A stretch of 64,000 nt of DNA from Suillus spraguei (taxonomy: Eukaryota > Basidiomycota > Agaricomycetes > Boletales > Suillaceae). This document shows positions 12,873 to 25,700 of this stretch, piece after piece (the first letter of the stretch is position 1; every line of letters begins with the position of its first letter). The stretch is from contig JABCPU010000093.1 of assembly GCA_016800925.1 (NCBI GenBank), positions 62,001 through 126,000 on the forward strand, given 5' to 3'. The notes under the pieces are model-generated. The model was not told the origin of the DNA. It saw nothing but the letters and a program-made list of their open reading frames with translations, and did no database searches. A program made the translations under genes and the position numbers.

Positions 12873-13406
12873 ATGGTCAAGGTCAAGATCGTAGAAGAAA
12901 AAGACCCACAGTCTTCGGGCAACTCTCCTTATGCTTCATCCTCATCTTCACGTCATTCTTCTCAAGAATCAATCTCTTCAATCTCTTCTGAGCTTTCTGC
13001 AGAAGAGAACTTGTATGACCGTATAAGCGCACTGGTTGATATAGTGCCTCCAACTACCAGACACAATATCTCTACGAAGGTCTCAAAAGCTGCGTCGTTC
13101 GTCAAGACCAGCGGAAAAATCATTGGTAACATCGTCTGGATAGTCACCACTTCTGCCCTTCTCGTTGGGCTTCCCCTTGCCCTGAGTTTGGAAGATGAGG
13201 CAAAGATAGTAGCGCAAGAACGTGAAATGATCGCTCAACAACAAGGTGCTCAGCAGGTAAGGTTTTGGACAGTTGATCATCACTTTGATATGGCTTGTTT
13301 ACTAATGCTTCATTTCTTGTAGATGCTTTCACCAGGATCAGCTTACCCATCACCACCCGGCTCAAATCAGGTACCTCAAAAGGGTATCGTTCCGCCCGGC
13401 TTCTGA
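12873..13406 (+). CDS. TOM22: Mitochondrial import receptor subunit Tom22
   Basis: Central receptor of the TOM complex in the outer mitochondrial membrane. Two exons, 12873-13256 and 13323-13406, give 155 residues. The N-terminal cytosolic part is Ser- and Glu-rich (acidic presequence-binding domain), followed by LYDRISALVDIVPPTTRHNI. One membrane span follows (about residues 88-107, IVWIVTTSALLVGLPLALSL) and then a short intermembrane tail ending KGIVPPGF. Single C-terminal anchor, acidic head and length fit fungal Tom22. The CAACC before the ATG supports the start. Confidence 0.92.
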
Positions 13407-13919
13407 TCAAAAGCCAGCACCATTTCGAAGCTGTTCCTTCAGCTTGCCAGTACTTACAAGTACTCAGATACTTTATGCACACGTGTACCTACACATACTT
13501 CTCTCGCATTCCGCAGTATCCGCATCCACGCCGGCAGAAACATGCATCGTGTGGTGCAGCGAATATTAATCATCACCCACGTGTCACATTTGATCATGCT
13601 ATAATAAACTTCGACTCAGTTCATCGAATAGTTCACGCACATATCCTTGAGTTTGACTTGAGTTTGGGTGGCATTTGAGCGACTTCTAGGCTGTGCCCAG
13701 CGCCCGAGAGTAAGTTCACAGGTCCACTTGTGCTAATGCATCCTAGCAACGCTTTCATGAATCATTTATCGCTCCAGTATGGAACAATTAGCAACGCCCA
13801 TGAAGATCCGATATGACTCTATATATCCTACGGTTTGATGAAACGAATCGCGAGCGTCGGAAATGACCTTCGCCTAGCTGGACCGCGCAGGAAAAACCAC
13901 CGGTCGCACGAAGTTCTCT
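13407..13919. other. Intergenic, convergent 3' regions of TOM22 and NDUFA9
   Basis: No supported coding region. Holds the 3' untranslated parts of the two converging genes. Confidence 0.5.
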
Positions 13920-15339
13920 CTACAAGGCAAAAGGAAATTTAGCTCCTCGGGCAACGCGTAGTCGACGAGATACGTACGCCGAACGATACCTTCGTAGGTA
14001 CGTGATCGCAAGGTTCTCGATCTCGTCAGGAGTAACGCCCACAGCTTCCCAATCGCCCGGAACATCTACGTCATCTATGTAGCGCCTCTCCACCTCGTCA
14101 GGACTGATGAGCGGCCACCACGGTGCCTGAGCAACCTTGGCAAGTGCCAACGCAAGAGACTTGGGTAGCACAGGTGCACTCGATGGCGGGGTATAAGTCA
14201 AGGAAGATACCATGTCTAACAGGTACTCCGTCGTCAACGTCCTTGGTCCAGGAAGGGAAATAGTGCCGGAAAATTGGGGGATCGTCATCAGATTACTTAA
14301 GGCTTGAGCTACGTCCATAACCTGTCATCCCACGATCAGTTTGAGAAGGTCAGGACCATAACAGGGTCGAGATTTACGTGAACTGGCCGAATTTTGGTTT
14401 CTCCATGGTTGAGCTTCCACCAGATAGGCCAACCTTGACATATCAGTCTGATCAATGGGTGAACGATAAAGCCAAAGTTCAAGACCCACTAGCCATGTTA
14501 TTCAAAAACTTGTCTTCGCAGCCATACATTCTGCCAGGGCGGACAATAGTGGCAGCGGGAAACGCATCCCTGACCCGTTCTTCCCCCTCAGCTTTGGTTC
14601 GGTAGAAATGTGATGCGGAAGATGTAGAAGCATTCAGGTGAGAAACATGTACTAGACGTGATACCCCTGCTTGTGCCGCAATTTTTGCGATCCTCTCCGC
14701 TCCGCTGACATGAACGTCAGAGTATTTAAAGTTCCTGAGTGGAGTGAATGCGTGGGTTGCACAGGAATATTAAATTCAAAATGTACTTTGTTTCATATTC
14801 TCGGCCGACAAGGTTGTAAACGATGTCAGAATGCCTTAAGCACTCAGCAATTTGGTTTTCATTCCGGATATCCCATTCCTTGAATGAATTTAAGATGATC
14901 GTGATTGGGAGATGGAAACAGATGCAACGCTACCATGGAGATAATCTGGCCGAGGTCGCCCATTGGTTTGAGGTGCCGTTTCTCATCCTCCTCGCGGTAA
15001 GGCACGATGACCTGCGTACCCATTCGAGCTGCATAGTGGAGTGTTTAGACGCCAAAACCTTCAAGTGAACCAAATTAAGCTTACCGAGTTTCGAGACGAG
15101 ATAACGTCCAAGAAATCCAGTGCAACCAAAGACAGTGACAACATGGCCGCTCACTGCACTGTAGCCAGGTGTTCCGTGTGAAATGATTGGTTTACGGTCA
15201 GGAAGTGTCACCAAATCATGCAAAGCACGCTGCAAAGCCAAGTCACTATAAGTCAATAAGAACACTTTGAAACTACACTGACCGTCCCGCGTGATACAGC
15301 TACGCGCTGGACGCGTAAAACATGGGATGCTGAAAGCAT
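13920..15339 (-). CDS. NDUFA9: NADH:ubiquinone oxidoreductase 40 kDa subunit (NDUFA9 homologue)
   Basis: Accessory subunit of respiratory complex I, of the atypical SDR (NAD-dependent epimerase-like) family, in the mitochondrial matrix arm. The start at 15339 yields [18 protein letters not shown], a typical mitochondrial presequence. After a short intron comes the nucleotide-binding motif [16 protein letters not shown]. Downstream exons carry [30 protein letters not shown] sequence (15000-14930), [14 protein letters not shown] (about 14810-14730), [15 protein letters not shown] (about 14670-14620) and [15 protein letters not shown] with IVRPGRMYG (about 14605-14510). The C-terminal exon (about 14318-13920) ends at RGAKFPFAL. 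This architecture is that of fungal 40 kDa subunits. Divergent from the 82-residue gene at 15496, with 156 bp between starts. Confidence 0.9.
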
Positions 15340-15495
15340 AGATGTCGCAGGCGATGGTAATAGTGGATTGAGCAGCCTGCAAGCTAGCGGCGGAGGAAAG
15401 CTAACCGGAATTTCCCGGTAGTCTGAACCCGATATGTAAGTCCTTAGTCCAACACCGATAACTTGTAATTCAACGCACAAGCACGCATCTTATCA
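15340..15495. promoter_or_regulatory. Short divergent promoter, NDUFA9 / UPF0390 gene
   Basis: Only 156 bp separate the two start codons, so both genes must draw their core promoter elements from this interval. No specific motif was identified. Confidence 0.6.
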
Positions 15496-15803
15496 ATGGT
15501 CCAGGGAAAAACCAAGGGTCTTCAGAACAAGGCTTCATCGTCAAGGCAGGCTGCCAAGGCCGCTGCAAACCCGAAAAAAGGGAAACGGTACATTCCACCC
15601 AAAAAGACCGCCCTGGTCAAGCAGGCTACCATGAGGCAGGTGAATCTTCGTCTTCTAATGAATTACGAGTTTCATTGACCATTATACTGGATACGTAGTC
15701 ACTGACGGCCAAGATAAACAAATCTATCGAACAGCAAATGGTATCTGCTGCATCAGCCGGCAAACTCACGATCATGAAAAACACCATTGATGCGTATGGC
15801 TGA
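15496..15803 (+). CDS. Small basic protein, UPF0390 / DUF2462 family
   Basis: Two exons, 15496-15639 and 15699-15803, give 82 residues. The protein is Lys-rich with MVQGKTKGLQNKASSSRQAAK at the N-terminus, the conserved PKKGKRYIPPKK block, and a C-terminal helix (SLTAKINKSIEQQMVSAAS). This layout matches the UPF0390 family (animal leydig cell tumour 10 kDa protein homologue), whose function is poorly known; nuclear or nucleolar location is inferred from basic composition only. Confidence 0.85.
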
Positions 15804-16515
15804 CAGTTCCGTATACGCATAATTTACATTTACCTATATTCTGCGCAGCGAACCACCCAAGGTAACTCCAAGTGGCAAAGCCTCCAAGTCTTGACAGTCC
15901 GTGTGCTGCTACTGGTGCGCTGCCCACGAATATTTCACAAATCGTACTTACATGGACCCAAAATAATTCAGATGTGATTTTGTGGATTTGACCTAGAGCA
16001 TTCCGTCGGGAAAATAGGGCTCCGCATGACCAATTGACAGGAGCAATTCGCATGTCATTTGAGTGACCTGATATCCAGCAGCGCCACAGAGAAGGTTGAT
16101 GGACGACGGTATATAATAAATGACTATAGCATGCTTGAACAGTTGCAAATATAACGATCAAGCAATAGTACACAGACAACTTAATGTCTCTGCATTGCAA
16201 ATGAGCTAGGTAAAACAGCAGAGAGTCCAAGAAGAGCTGGGTGGATGCAAGAGAGATGTATGAAATGCGAGGTATGACATGCAACTACGAGTATATACCG
16301 AGTGTGGATGCAGACACGAATGAGACCCTACGAGAGACATGTAAAATGTTGATGCGATCGTGCAATGTCAGTTGAATGCAAGGCATGGAAAGATGATTAA
16401 ATGCATGTAGAACAATGGTGAGAGTTAAGGCAAGAAAAAAATTACACGTGGATATGGGATGTTGATCCAAGCGTGCGGAGTGAAGGAGCCATCGATGGAC
16501 GTCGCGGTATTGGTA
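15804..16515. other. Intergenic, convergent 3' regions
   Basis: No supported gene. Minus-strand open frames at 15772-16470 have no recognisable similarity. Confidence 0.5.
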
Positions 16516-18614
16516 TTATCTCCAGTTGCGGTCGAACGGCACTCCACTTCCGAGTTGGAAGAGTGTGCATTTGATCTCGTGGAGAACATCTCGCTGCGTC
16601 TGAGACAGGAGATTAGGACGAGAGTCGACAAAAATTATGACCTTGTTAATGGCATCTTCGGCTTCTCCAATATTAGTATCGCCCGCTGTAATAGGCGGCG
16701 CGGGTTGGTATACAACAGCCGGCTCCGTATATTGGGAACCGGGATCTGGATGCGTGAGCTGTACCCCTTGCTGTGGGTCTGTCACTTGAAGGTGCTGCTG
16801 CACAGGATTTGGAAGAGCGGATAAATTTATGTCCGCTGCGACCGGGTCTGGCTGCCGTTCCTCGTGGCGTTGGTGTACGAAGGACTGATGGGATATGGGT
16901 TCGTGAGCATTGCCCGGCGGGACCGCAGAAAGTGGTGTGCTGGGAGCGGTTAGATGATCCGTTTGCAGGGCCCACATACGTGGTAAGGGAAGAGTAGGTC
17001 CAAGCGATGCTTGGGACATGGAAGGCCCAGTGTCGCTTTGTGATTGTAGAGGGTGCGGAACTTCTGATTCATCTTCTGACTCCATGTCATCATCGCCATC
17101 AGCCATCGTAGAATGCTCTTCGGAATCACGTCCATTCGTGACCTCAGAGCGGCCCTCGAATGCAGGATTGAGGGGCGAAAGCACCGTATCCGTGGCGCCA
17201 CGCCTGTGCTCTTGGGCCCCCGCATGACCACGAGAAGCCCGCAGAACCTTCTCGTGACCTTGCCAGACGCCCTTGCGAATGTTATGGCGATGCTTGAAGT
17301 TCTCGACCCATCCAGAACTAGCTTTGAATCTCTCGTCAGGGATCTGCAAACTGCGAGCAGTTTCCTTTGCCTTTGTGCGAATGAGGTTATCGGAGAGTAG
17401 CGTGTTTTGTTGTTGCTGCTTCATTTGGAGTAGCCACTCGACGAGCGCCTCTTCGACCTCGGGGAATTTTGAGGGCCTGAATACAAGTGAGATTTACGAA
17501 AGAATAGACAAAGGGGAACGTTACCTATGCTTAGCCACACGCATGTCTTCATCCTCTGGGACATTCATCCATTTTGTTTTATTTTTCAGAATCTTGCTGA
17601 TGGTGCTCCGCTCAACACCATACCGCGCCGCGATATCCTCCTGCCGTGCATTGGGGTTGTCTTGGTGGTAGATACATATGGCTTTACGGTCAACGTTAAA
17701 AAGACGTTGCTTTCGTTGCTTGGCACGTGGAATGACAGCGCCTGGGGGTGAAGGAAGGGGGAAGGCTGGGAAGGTCTGAGAGTTAGGGGCAGAGGTAGCG
17801 GATGAGATGGATGTGAGTGCAGATGAGACGCTTAATGCAGGCGAAGCTGAGCGTGGATTAGAGGTAGAGTAAGATGATGCCGAACGTGAATGCTGGTGAT
17901 ACATGGGAAACGGGGGATATGGTGATGCTGACACAGGCGTGTTCAGGTACCGAGGTGATTGTAAGGGTATACCGCCCGAGCCCATCGTGAAAGACATTCT
18001 GTCAGGCAGCTGGTAGCGATTTGGGTCGCTACTGCTTACAGGCGTCTGGGGGCGCGAAACGGCGCTCCCGGGTGACATGTAGTAGGGAGACTAGTGAAGG
18101 AGGTGATGAGCTAGCTGAGGTGATGGGAGAAGCAAGAGTTATGACGTACCTCGTCAGCCCCGTGCAAATCAGACTGCGTATTTGACGGTGCAGGTGGCCT
18201 GTCTCTTCTGAGACCAAGGTGAAGGGTAGATTGTGCGCGTGTCTGTCGGCGCGTGAGCCTGGAAGGGCCGATGCTACCCGAAATTTGGGGGGAGAGAGCG
18301 ATTGTCGCGGAGTGATTTCCATCATCTTCGGGACGAATGTTTGATGGTTGGGAGTAGTTGGAATAAGAATCGTTGGGCTGTACTTGCCCATACGATGTAG
18401 ATGTAGAAGCATAATCTCCGTGATCTGGAGGACGATCCACGGAATAAATGGATGAGAGTTGAGTAGAACTCGTAGAAGAGTTTGAAGTAGACCTCTGCCC
18501 AGATAACCAGGCGGAAGACGCGTTTACGGGATTATCATCCTCATGTGAGCGTGTGCCAGGTGTGCTGGATGGCGGGTAGACGAGTGAATTACTATACTGC
18601 GCTACGTTTTCCAT
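16516..18614 (-). CDS. CENP-B/ARS-binding-like HTH protein (domesticated pogo-type transposase DNA-binding region)
   Basis: Three exons, 18614-18150, 18090-17525 and 17476-16516, give about 663 residues. Residues 1-290 are low-complexity Ser/Pro-rich sequence. Next is a Psq/CENP-B N-terminal helix-turn-helix (RKAICIYHQDNPNARQEDIA, then RYGVERSTISKILKNKTKW) and a CENP-B-type HTH (FPEVEEALVEWLLQM, GWVENFKHRHNIRKG). The remaining C-terminal part is acidic and Pro/Gln-rich. The DDE nuclease domain of pogo transposases and of full-length CENP-B is not visible. A sequence-specific DNA-binding role in the nucleus (transcription or chromosome structure) is inferred. The ORF is open and spliced cleanly, so it appears functional. 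Confidence 0.82.
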
Positions 18615-20958
18615 CGATGCTTAAGTACACATCTATTAGGAAAAAAAACCAGCCGCTGTGAGTGAAAAGGAAGAAGGATTGGGTCGTTGGTGAAAGGTTA
18701 AGCCTTTTTATGTGGCCGGAAGGAAAGTAGAAAATTGAACCGGCAGATCAGGCCTTCGACTTGGATCGAAGCCACAAGCCTTGAACTAGCATGGAGCCTG
18801 TCCAACGCCTGTCAGCCCTTGATTCCTTTTTCGATACCCCTTGGTAGCCTTGTGTTTCCTTATGTCTCTGTCAGCTGCTTCGTTTGTTACACTCCGTTAG
18901 ACGCAGGCTATCTTTCAAAAACACGTTGAAATCGTCCACAATGTCCAAACTTGGGTCCTCATCATTTGCCATGCGAACCCGACTATACGGATCCGGGAGG
19001 CAACCACGCCTCCGCCTCTTGTCTTTTAGCTGTGCACCAGCTTTTACTTAGTTCCGACTTAACTTTCTAGCTGCTTCGCTGCAAACGATCTCATGACGTC
19101 GAACTCCTCGAGATGAAATATGCCTTTTTGCGCCTGATATACCCTGTGGGCTTAGTCCCAGATCCCACTACGTCTTTATACCTGTGCTTTACATGTATCA
19201 ACGCGTTTTCCTGCAGGATTCTGAGTTAGCGACGCCTCGTTGGTCCCTTTTCGTGCTCTCAAACTATGTTGTCCTCAAACGCTTCTTAACCAGAATTAAT
19301 AATATGATTGACACAAACAGGTCCGGATCTCCCATGATCACACTGCATCGCCAGTGTGTTCATGTTTCGTCATGGATACAACCATTAAGGTGCGTTCATC
19401 CCTCTTGTTCCACACCGCTAACTCAAAATAAAAAAGCTTTGAATCCTTTTAAAGTGACTCGTCGCCGCCCTCGGAAATGAATCACCTCATGTTTTTCTAT
19501 CCATGGATGATCGTGGAACTGGAACCTTATGGGGCCGCCATTTATCAATGGAGCGAACTATCAGCATCTTCTGATGCGATCGTCTGGTGGCGGGGTGTTC
19601 TAGACAGGGGCGATTCCCTTGAAGTGCCCTTGACACTAGCCGCTAACCTCTCGGTAATGAACTTTATCGCTGAATTCTACATCTGCTCGATATCTTCTCC
19701 CCTGTCGTCTACGTTCAATAGCAAGGAAGCAACCCCCAGCGGCTTTCACCCGGTCGACCAAGCCCAAACGTGGATACCAGTCGCGTTATTGGATTCCTAT
19801 GGACCCTTTACTCTGATAATGCTACAGATGCAAGTCACGTTGGATCTTCCTTCTTCTTCATTAATGCTATTCGCGTTGCCAGTAATTCCAGAATGGGGTA
19901 TCTTCATGTTCGGTGCATCTATACTGTCCCCAGCACTTTGCATTGTGGGTAATATCCCACAGTGGAGTCCTGATTGCCAGTATAGCGGATCCTGGTGTTG
20001 GGATTATTTTGTTGCCGTCTTATGATTAGGATGGGACCAACATGTCAAAGGAGTGTCTGCAGTGCCTTTTGAAACCGATGTAGATAACTTTCTCACATGC
20101 TCAAGTTGCAATTTCCATCGCAAAACTAGGGCAAGCGTAGATATCGAACAGGCACACTGAATAGCTCTGGCGCCTCTAAGCTCCATTCGACACGGGTATG
20201 CATGCTTCTCCTGATCAATGAAACTTCCATTGTGATGCGCATGTTCATGACAAAATTCTGACTCGAAATGACTACGTGGATCAAATGTATCCTCCTCGTG
20301 TTTTTGCCACACGTTTTCAGGTCACGACATTTGCGGAGCTGCGGTGGGGGCAAATCTTACAATTCAGTGGAGAGTCTAGACTTGAAGCTTGATGAGAAGC
20401 CCTTGGGCGTCTGCGTCAAAGCTCAGTTCGGTCTATCAAAAATACTGAAAAGCTGTGTCTTTATTAACATTCTCTTCCGACGGTGGTCTTATGTTATGCC
20501 GGTCTGTACGCTGGCGCAGTGCGTGATGAGTCAGATTGCCTGCAAGCATAGTGCAAGGCGTAGTGTCACTCTGATATTATTTCGTAGGCCTACTTAGCCT
20601 TGGTTGTTACCTGCCGTATCTGGCATGATGACGTAAGAACAACAACTTTTTTTGTACGCAAACTTTGACCATGGTACTAATCAAGTACCTGGAGAGATGA
20701 TGGGTTCTCAGCAGTGGTTATGCGCTCTCATTGAAGTGCAAAATATCAAAACAAGGCAAAATGCGGAACACAAGAGCAATTCTGGATCTTATGACTGTCA
20801 CTTGGACCGCTCCGTCCAAGTCGGGTCAACGGACTGTTTCGGATGCGATTCGGAGCCATACGGGGGGCGCAGCTAACATAAAGCCTTAAAGGCCGACTTG
20901 CGCGCTCGTATAACTTTCTGACACTCGGACCTACACTCTAATATTCACATCGAGTACT
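18615..20958. other. 2.3-kb stretch without a recognised gene
   Basis: Upstream regions of the CENP-B-like gene and of AOX. It holds one long plus-strand open frame (19477-20025), listed separately, and short frames without similarity. Confidence 0.5.
19477..20025 (+). CDS. Unrecognised hydrophobic open reading frame
   Basis: Open for about 182 residues, starting MNHLMFFYPWM. It contains several hydrophobic stretches (around VPLTLAANLSVMNFIAEFYI and LMLFALPVIPEWGIFMFGAS). I do not recognise a family. No splice partners were found. It could be a relic of a membrane protein or a chance frame. Confidence 0.25.
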   Translation: MNHLMFFYPWMIVELEPYGAAIYQWSELSASSDAIVWWRGVLDRGDSLEVPLTLAANLSVMNFIAEFYICSISSPLSSTFNSKEATPSGFHPVDQAQTWIPVALLDSYGPFTLIMLQMQVTLDLPSSSLMLFALPVIPEWGIFMFGASILSPALCIVGNIPQWSPDCQYSGSWCWDYFVAVL

Positions 20959-22568
20959 ATGCTGAGGACTGCCTTTCTTTGTGCTACTCCTGTTTGCCGC
21001 ATTGGCATTCTTCACTATGGATCGAGCATAGCCCCTAAATTGGGAACTACGTTCGCGGCACGAGCGCTCATTCATAGCGGTCAGCCAAATAACAACTCAT
21101 TGACAAAGAAACGAATCAATGAAGAGTCGGCCACGGGAAGTGAGAGTTTCCATATCAGTGAGGCTCATCTATCATATTGTTATTTCTCGTTACTGACTCC
21201 TTTCGCAGAGACCTCTCAGCAGGGTCTAACCACTCCTGGTGCAGTCAGCACATTGCCATCCACTATCTTCCGAGGCGATTGGGTTCTATTTCATCCTGTA
21301 TACTCCCAGGAGGAACTCAAGGCAGTTGAGGTACATCCAGCATTTCCTCCCTGATCATGATTTGTATTGAATGCAAGCTGGCAGGTTATGCAAAAGGAAG
21401 CGAAAACCTTATCAGACAAAATGGCATGCAATCTTGTCAAGTTGGCAAGGTGAGGAGATCTTTCTAGTATTGTGCAAGTATTCATATACATGTCAGATGG
21501 GGATTTGACCTAGTGTCTGGTTACAAACACAAGCCAATACCCGCTGATAGCAACATGTCGGTCGAAGAACTTAGGAAGGGCGGATATATCTTGGATGAGA
21601 AGGCATGGTTAAGTGTGAGCATATTCGTCATCAATTGTTATTTCCGTTGTTTCATTACCGTTGTTTAGCGCATCCTTTTCTTGGAGACAATTGCCGGAGT
21701 GCCTGGAATGGTCGCGGCAATGCTCCGCCATCTTACCAGCTTGCGTCTCATGGTCAGCCAGACTTCTTTTTTGACGATCACATTCTTAATTATTTGATAG
21801 CGTCGGGACTCTGGTTGGATACATACTTTGCTGGAGGAAGCCGAGAATGAAAGAATGCATCTAATGTGATTGGATTACGCTTCGTGAAGTTCATCATAAC
21901 TGACTAGACATTATTGTATAGGACCTTTATGACCTTGCGAAAACCTTCATTATTTTTCCGAGGATTGATTTTAGGGGCGCAGGGCGTATTTTTTAACCTA
22001 TTTTGTGGGTGCCATCGAATCGGTCGGGATCTCAAACACATTGCTAACTCGCACCATCAGTCCTATCCTACATAATATCGCCCCGCACATGTCACCGGTT
22101 TGTTGGATACCTAGAGGAAGAGGCTGTCTTAACTTAGTAAGGACACATTTTATTTCATTTTTGTGCAGCAATGCTTACCAACTCAGCACTCGATGTATCC
22201 AGGATATTGAGGCCGGACGTCTACCTGAATGGAGCAATATGCCTGCTCCGGAGATTGCCAAAGACTATTGGCGTCTAGATCCTAGCGCCAGCCTACTTGA
22301 CGTCATTTACGCTGTGCGGTCTGATGAATCCACGCACCGTTTTGTGAACCACAGTCTCGCTAACCTGAACGCCGAGACTGACATAAACCCTTTCGCCATC
22401 CGAGAACCAGATATGCTTGTTAAAGGGCGCAAGCTTGGGTACGTAAATTTGTAGAACTTTGATGACTATTTCATCTGATGCTTGAAAAGATTCACGAGGG
22501 AGGAAGCCGAACAGTACGTACTGGAGTCACGTCAGATGTTTGAGCAAGGTAAAGCCGACTCGAAGTAG
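20959..22568 (+). CDS. AOX1: Mitochondrial alternative oxidase
   Basis: Diiron quinol oxidase of the inner mitochondrial membrane that bypasses complexes III and IV. Ten exons fit: 20959-21157, 21209-21330, 21385-21449, 21497-21614, 21669-21752, 21801-21865, 21922-22004, 22061-22136, 22187-22438 and 22490-22568, giving 380 residues. The N-terminus is a basic presequence. ARWGFDLVSGYKHKP and RILFLETIAGVPGMVAAMLR are conserved. Iron ligands are seen in LLEEAENERMHLMTF, CHRFVGYLEEEAVLTYT and RSDESTHRFVNHSLAN. The C-terminus has DINPFAIREPDM and REEAEQYV. All ligand motifs are intact, so an active enzyme is expected. In fungi AOX is usually induced when the cytochrome pathway is blocked; no control site was identified here. 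Confidence 0.95.
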
Positions 22569-22710
22569 CCGGCTGGTACTTAGCAATCTAGGACCATGCC
22601 ACAGACCATCACATCCATTACACGTTAAACCACCATAGATGTGCATAGTTAGATGTATATAGTTGTATAGTTAGTTAATGCTAATAGTTTTTTAAATAGC
22701 TTTTGTAGGT

Positions 22711-22735
22711 AAACCCTAAAGTCAGGTTAGGGTTT
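22711..22735. repeat. Telobox-like inverted repeat between AOX and the next gene
   Basis: AAACCCTAA (22711-22719) and its exact reverse complement TTAGGGTTT (22727-22735) are separated by 7 bp. It lies 143 bp downstream of AOX and directly before the presumed start of the Spo71-like gene. It could form a small hairpin or serve as a binding site for a telobox factor; this is inference. Confidence 0.6.
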
Positions 22736-22739
22736 GATC

Positions 22740-25700
22740 ATGATGACATCAGTGATGTTAGCCACATTGTTCTACCGATTAACACCCTCAGGGTGGTCTT
22801 GTCTAGGAATGTCACGCTCAACACCCAACCCCCCTTTGCTAACGGCTTCCTTGCAGATGCATCAAAGTGAACCACTTTCGCATGGTGTTGCATTGGCACA
22901 TCCTGGCGGCGAGTCCTTCGCTAGCTACGATCATTCAAGACGCCGGATTTTCATAGGACCCATGCCAGAGAAAGTTGCCTCGAAGGATGCCTCCCAAACG
23001 GACTTGGATTCATCCAACAGAAAGGTTACGAATCAAATTTTAAGGTGGTTGCATTCAAGCGATGAAGGAAGTGATGGGCCCGACGAATCGTCCACATCGT
23101 TCCTCCAAAATCATGCATACCACGGTTTCCTTCACCAAGGTGGGAGAAAAGAAGACTGGGGGCGGCAAGCTGAGATGGATGAGCGACAAAATATGTGGAA
23201 CAGGTGGCAAGAAAGCGAATGGGGCGGATCTATGATACATCACAGAAAGGATGCTGGCACTACAGCGCAGCGCTGGGTAGGAGGAAGCTTCGAGATCGGA
23301 AACGTTTTAGGTGTAAACATTCTCAACAGCCCTCTGGCATCGCCTCCGCAGGCTGATCAAACCTGTCCTAAAGTTCAAACTGTTGCCCCCTCCGCATCTG
23401 AGCCCCCTTCTACGATCGGCGGTGGTCAAACGTTTGTGACAGCTAGGACAGCGTTTCCTAGTGAGTTCTTAACTCTCAATCATTCATATCTCCTTCCCCA
23501 AGTTCCGAGCCCTCTTCTAGCGCTGGTCTTTTCACTGATGGCATGGTTCCCGAGGATCGATCCTCCGCTAATGACATCAGTGTTGCACCCCCGGAGAGCT
23601 CTCAACGACGTACTGTTTTAAAGGGAAAAAAGAAGTCTTCGGCACACATGAGCGTAAATAAACGAAAGACGTCATTCTTCATTGGCGGTCGTATAACCAC
23701 ACCGACAGGCTCGGACTCTCAGCTTGCACCAGTTGACTTGGACAAGAGGAAAGGGAAGAGCAGAAGCTTTGACCATGTAGATAATGGGGCTTCCTTGATC
23801 TCAACTGATCTCAACGATATCCCCGCACCTCCTACAGCAGTCCTTGCAAGAAGTGGAAGCGAAGTGAACGAAACTAGTGCAGGAGCTACCTTAGATGAGA
23901 CACCATCGTGTGAACAATCTCGGTGTATAGAGCGGGAAAATATCGTGCTCCGAGGTCAGTATTTTGAATTATGCTACTAGTAGGTCTATTGATGTACCAT
24001 TCATAGACCGAATGCTCGTTAGAGTGAGCTACACAATATCAGAGTCATTACCTTGCCGCTTTGATGAAGTTCAGAATCGTATAACTCCTCATCTTAGATA
24101 TGAAGACTGGGCTGAATTTCTGGTGGTATGGCGAGGAGAGCGGCTTGAAATTTACCGAGACTATGTAAGCGTATTTTTCCAACCTGCTGAGCCATGATAT
24201 CCATCCTATCAGACCTTGCCAGGGAAAGAGCGCATCACTGGACACAAACATCTCGCATTCATAATACCTCTCAAATCTCAACGGACACACTCAAACCTTT
24301 ATTCCTTCACCGACTTCACTTTCTGTATCGTGTGTCCACGTGCGCCAGTCTGTAATAAGCAACCGAAAGCCCGGGTGTTATTTGATCGTGTGCAAGAAGG
24401 AACAAATGTGTTTGTTTTCAAGCCAAAATGTCGCACAAGAGCTATGGACTGGTGCTGGCAGTTATGGTCAGTACAAAATACTGAGGACATAGCTTTTGAT
24501 CGAGCGATCATCATCACAGGCGTCACCTGGGCGGTAAAATACCCACTTCCATTGAGCTTAGGTGCCCAGCCATCGGTACACGCGTTGATTTGGATGTTCC
24601 TGCCGTTGACGAAGTCAGCATCGACAAGGTCTATCACATGTTCAGCCGGAAAAATATCATTGACATCGTCCGGAAGTCTCTGACTTCATCTTGCGGCTCC
24701 CACGAGGTTGCATCTCGTGACTGGGAACACGTGGTAGAACGTAAAATTGCGGCAGGCACAAAGCTCGAGTTGGCGTGGAACTTGGAGGCAAAGCTTGACT
24801 GGATTTGGAAGGAGGAAGACGTGATGGGCAAGCCTAGACCGTGGGCCGTACTCTGTGGGTTGGCGATGCAACAGGTGAACATGATGCGAGACTCCTGTCA
24901 CAAGATTTAGCTGACATTCTACTCAGGGAACCAAACCGGCCCACCTTGAGCTTAGGCTTGGCCAACACTATCCGGCTACAATTCACTTACCCGATGGGAC
25001 AAAGGTACACGAACCTCCATGTATAGAGGGGTATCTCGATCGCATCAAACCTAGCAGTCAAAGTAAACAACACATTTACCTTGCTTCGCATGACGGCCAC
25101 CTTTTTGCCCTTTTACCCTCGAATTCACACGCTCCTGTCCCTCCAAATGTTCATTTATCTCGCGCCCTATCATCACACCATAATGAATCACTAGAATACA
25201 CACGGGCTTTCCGTGAGGCTGAGGTCATACGAGGAGCCTCTCAAATCGCAGCCGCATTCGAAGCTTTTGACCTGCGGAATATCAGGGAGATCCGCAGGGC
25301 GACCCACGAAACCATTGATCATAATGCTAGGACCCATGCCACGGCTACTGTAGCTGATGGATCTGTGGGAAACCCCATTTTGACTAGGGACGAGGTTGAC
25401 ATCGGTGGAGCCGAGGGCCTTACGCAAGCTCATGACAAGCATCAGTTGCGTGTCAGACGCTGCTTTGAAATTGTCATGGTATCTGGACGCGTGATCCGAT
25501 TTGAGGTAAGAATATTTAGAACAATTTAATTCTTACTAACGCCTTGTTTTAGGCATATTCTTGTCAGACAAGTCAAGAATGGGTCGAACGACTACGTGCA
25601 CTTGTCAAATACTGGAAACAACGACATCACGTCGATGCTCGAGATGAGATGGACATATCTTATTCTACACGCCGTCGTCCCCCCGTCACTCCGCGTGTTG

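Noticed and set aside
15772..16470. Minus-strand frames downstream of the UPF0390 gene
   Set aside because: No motif, AT-rich spacer sequence, convergent 3' region.
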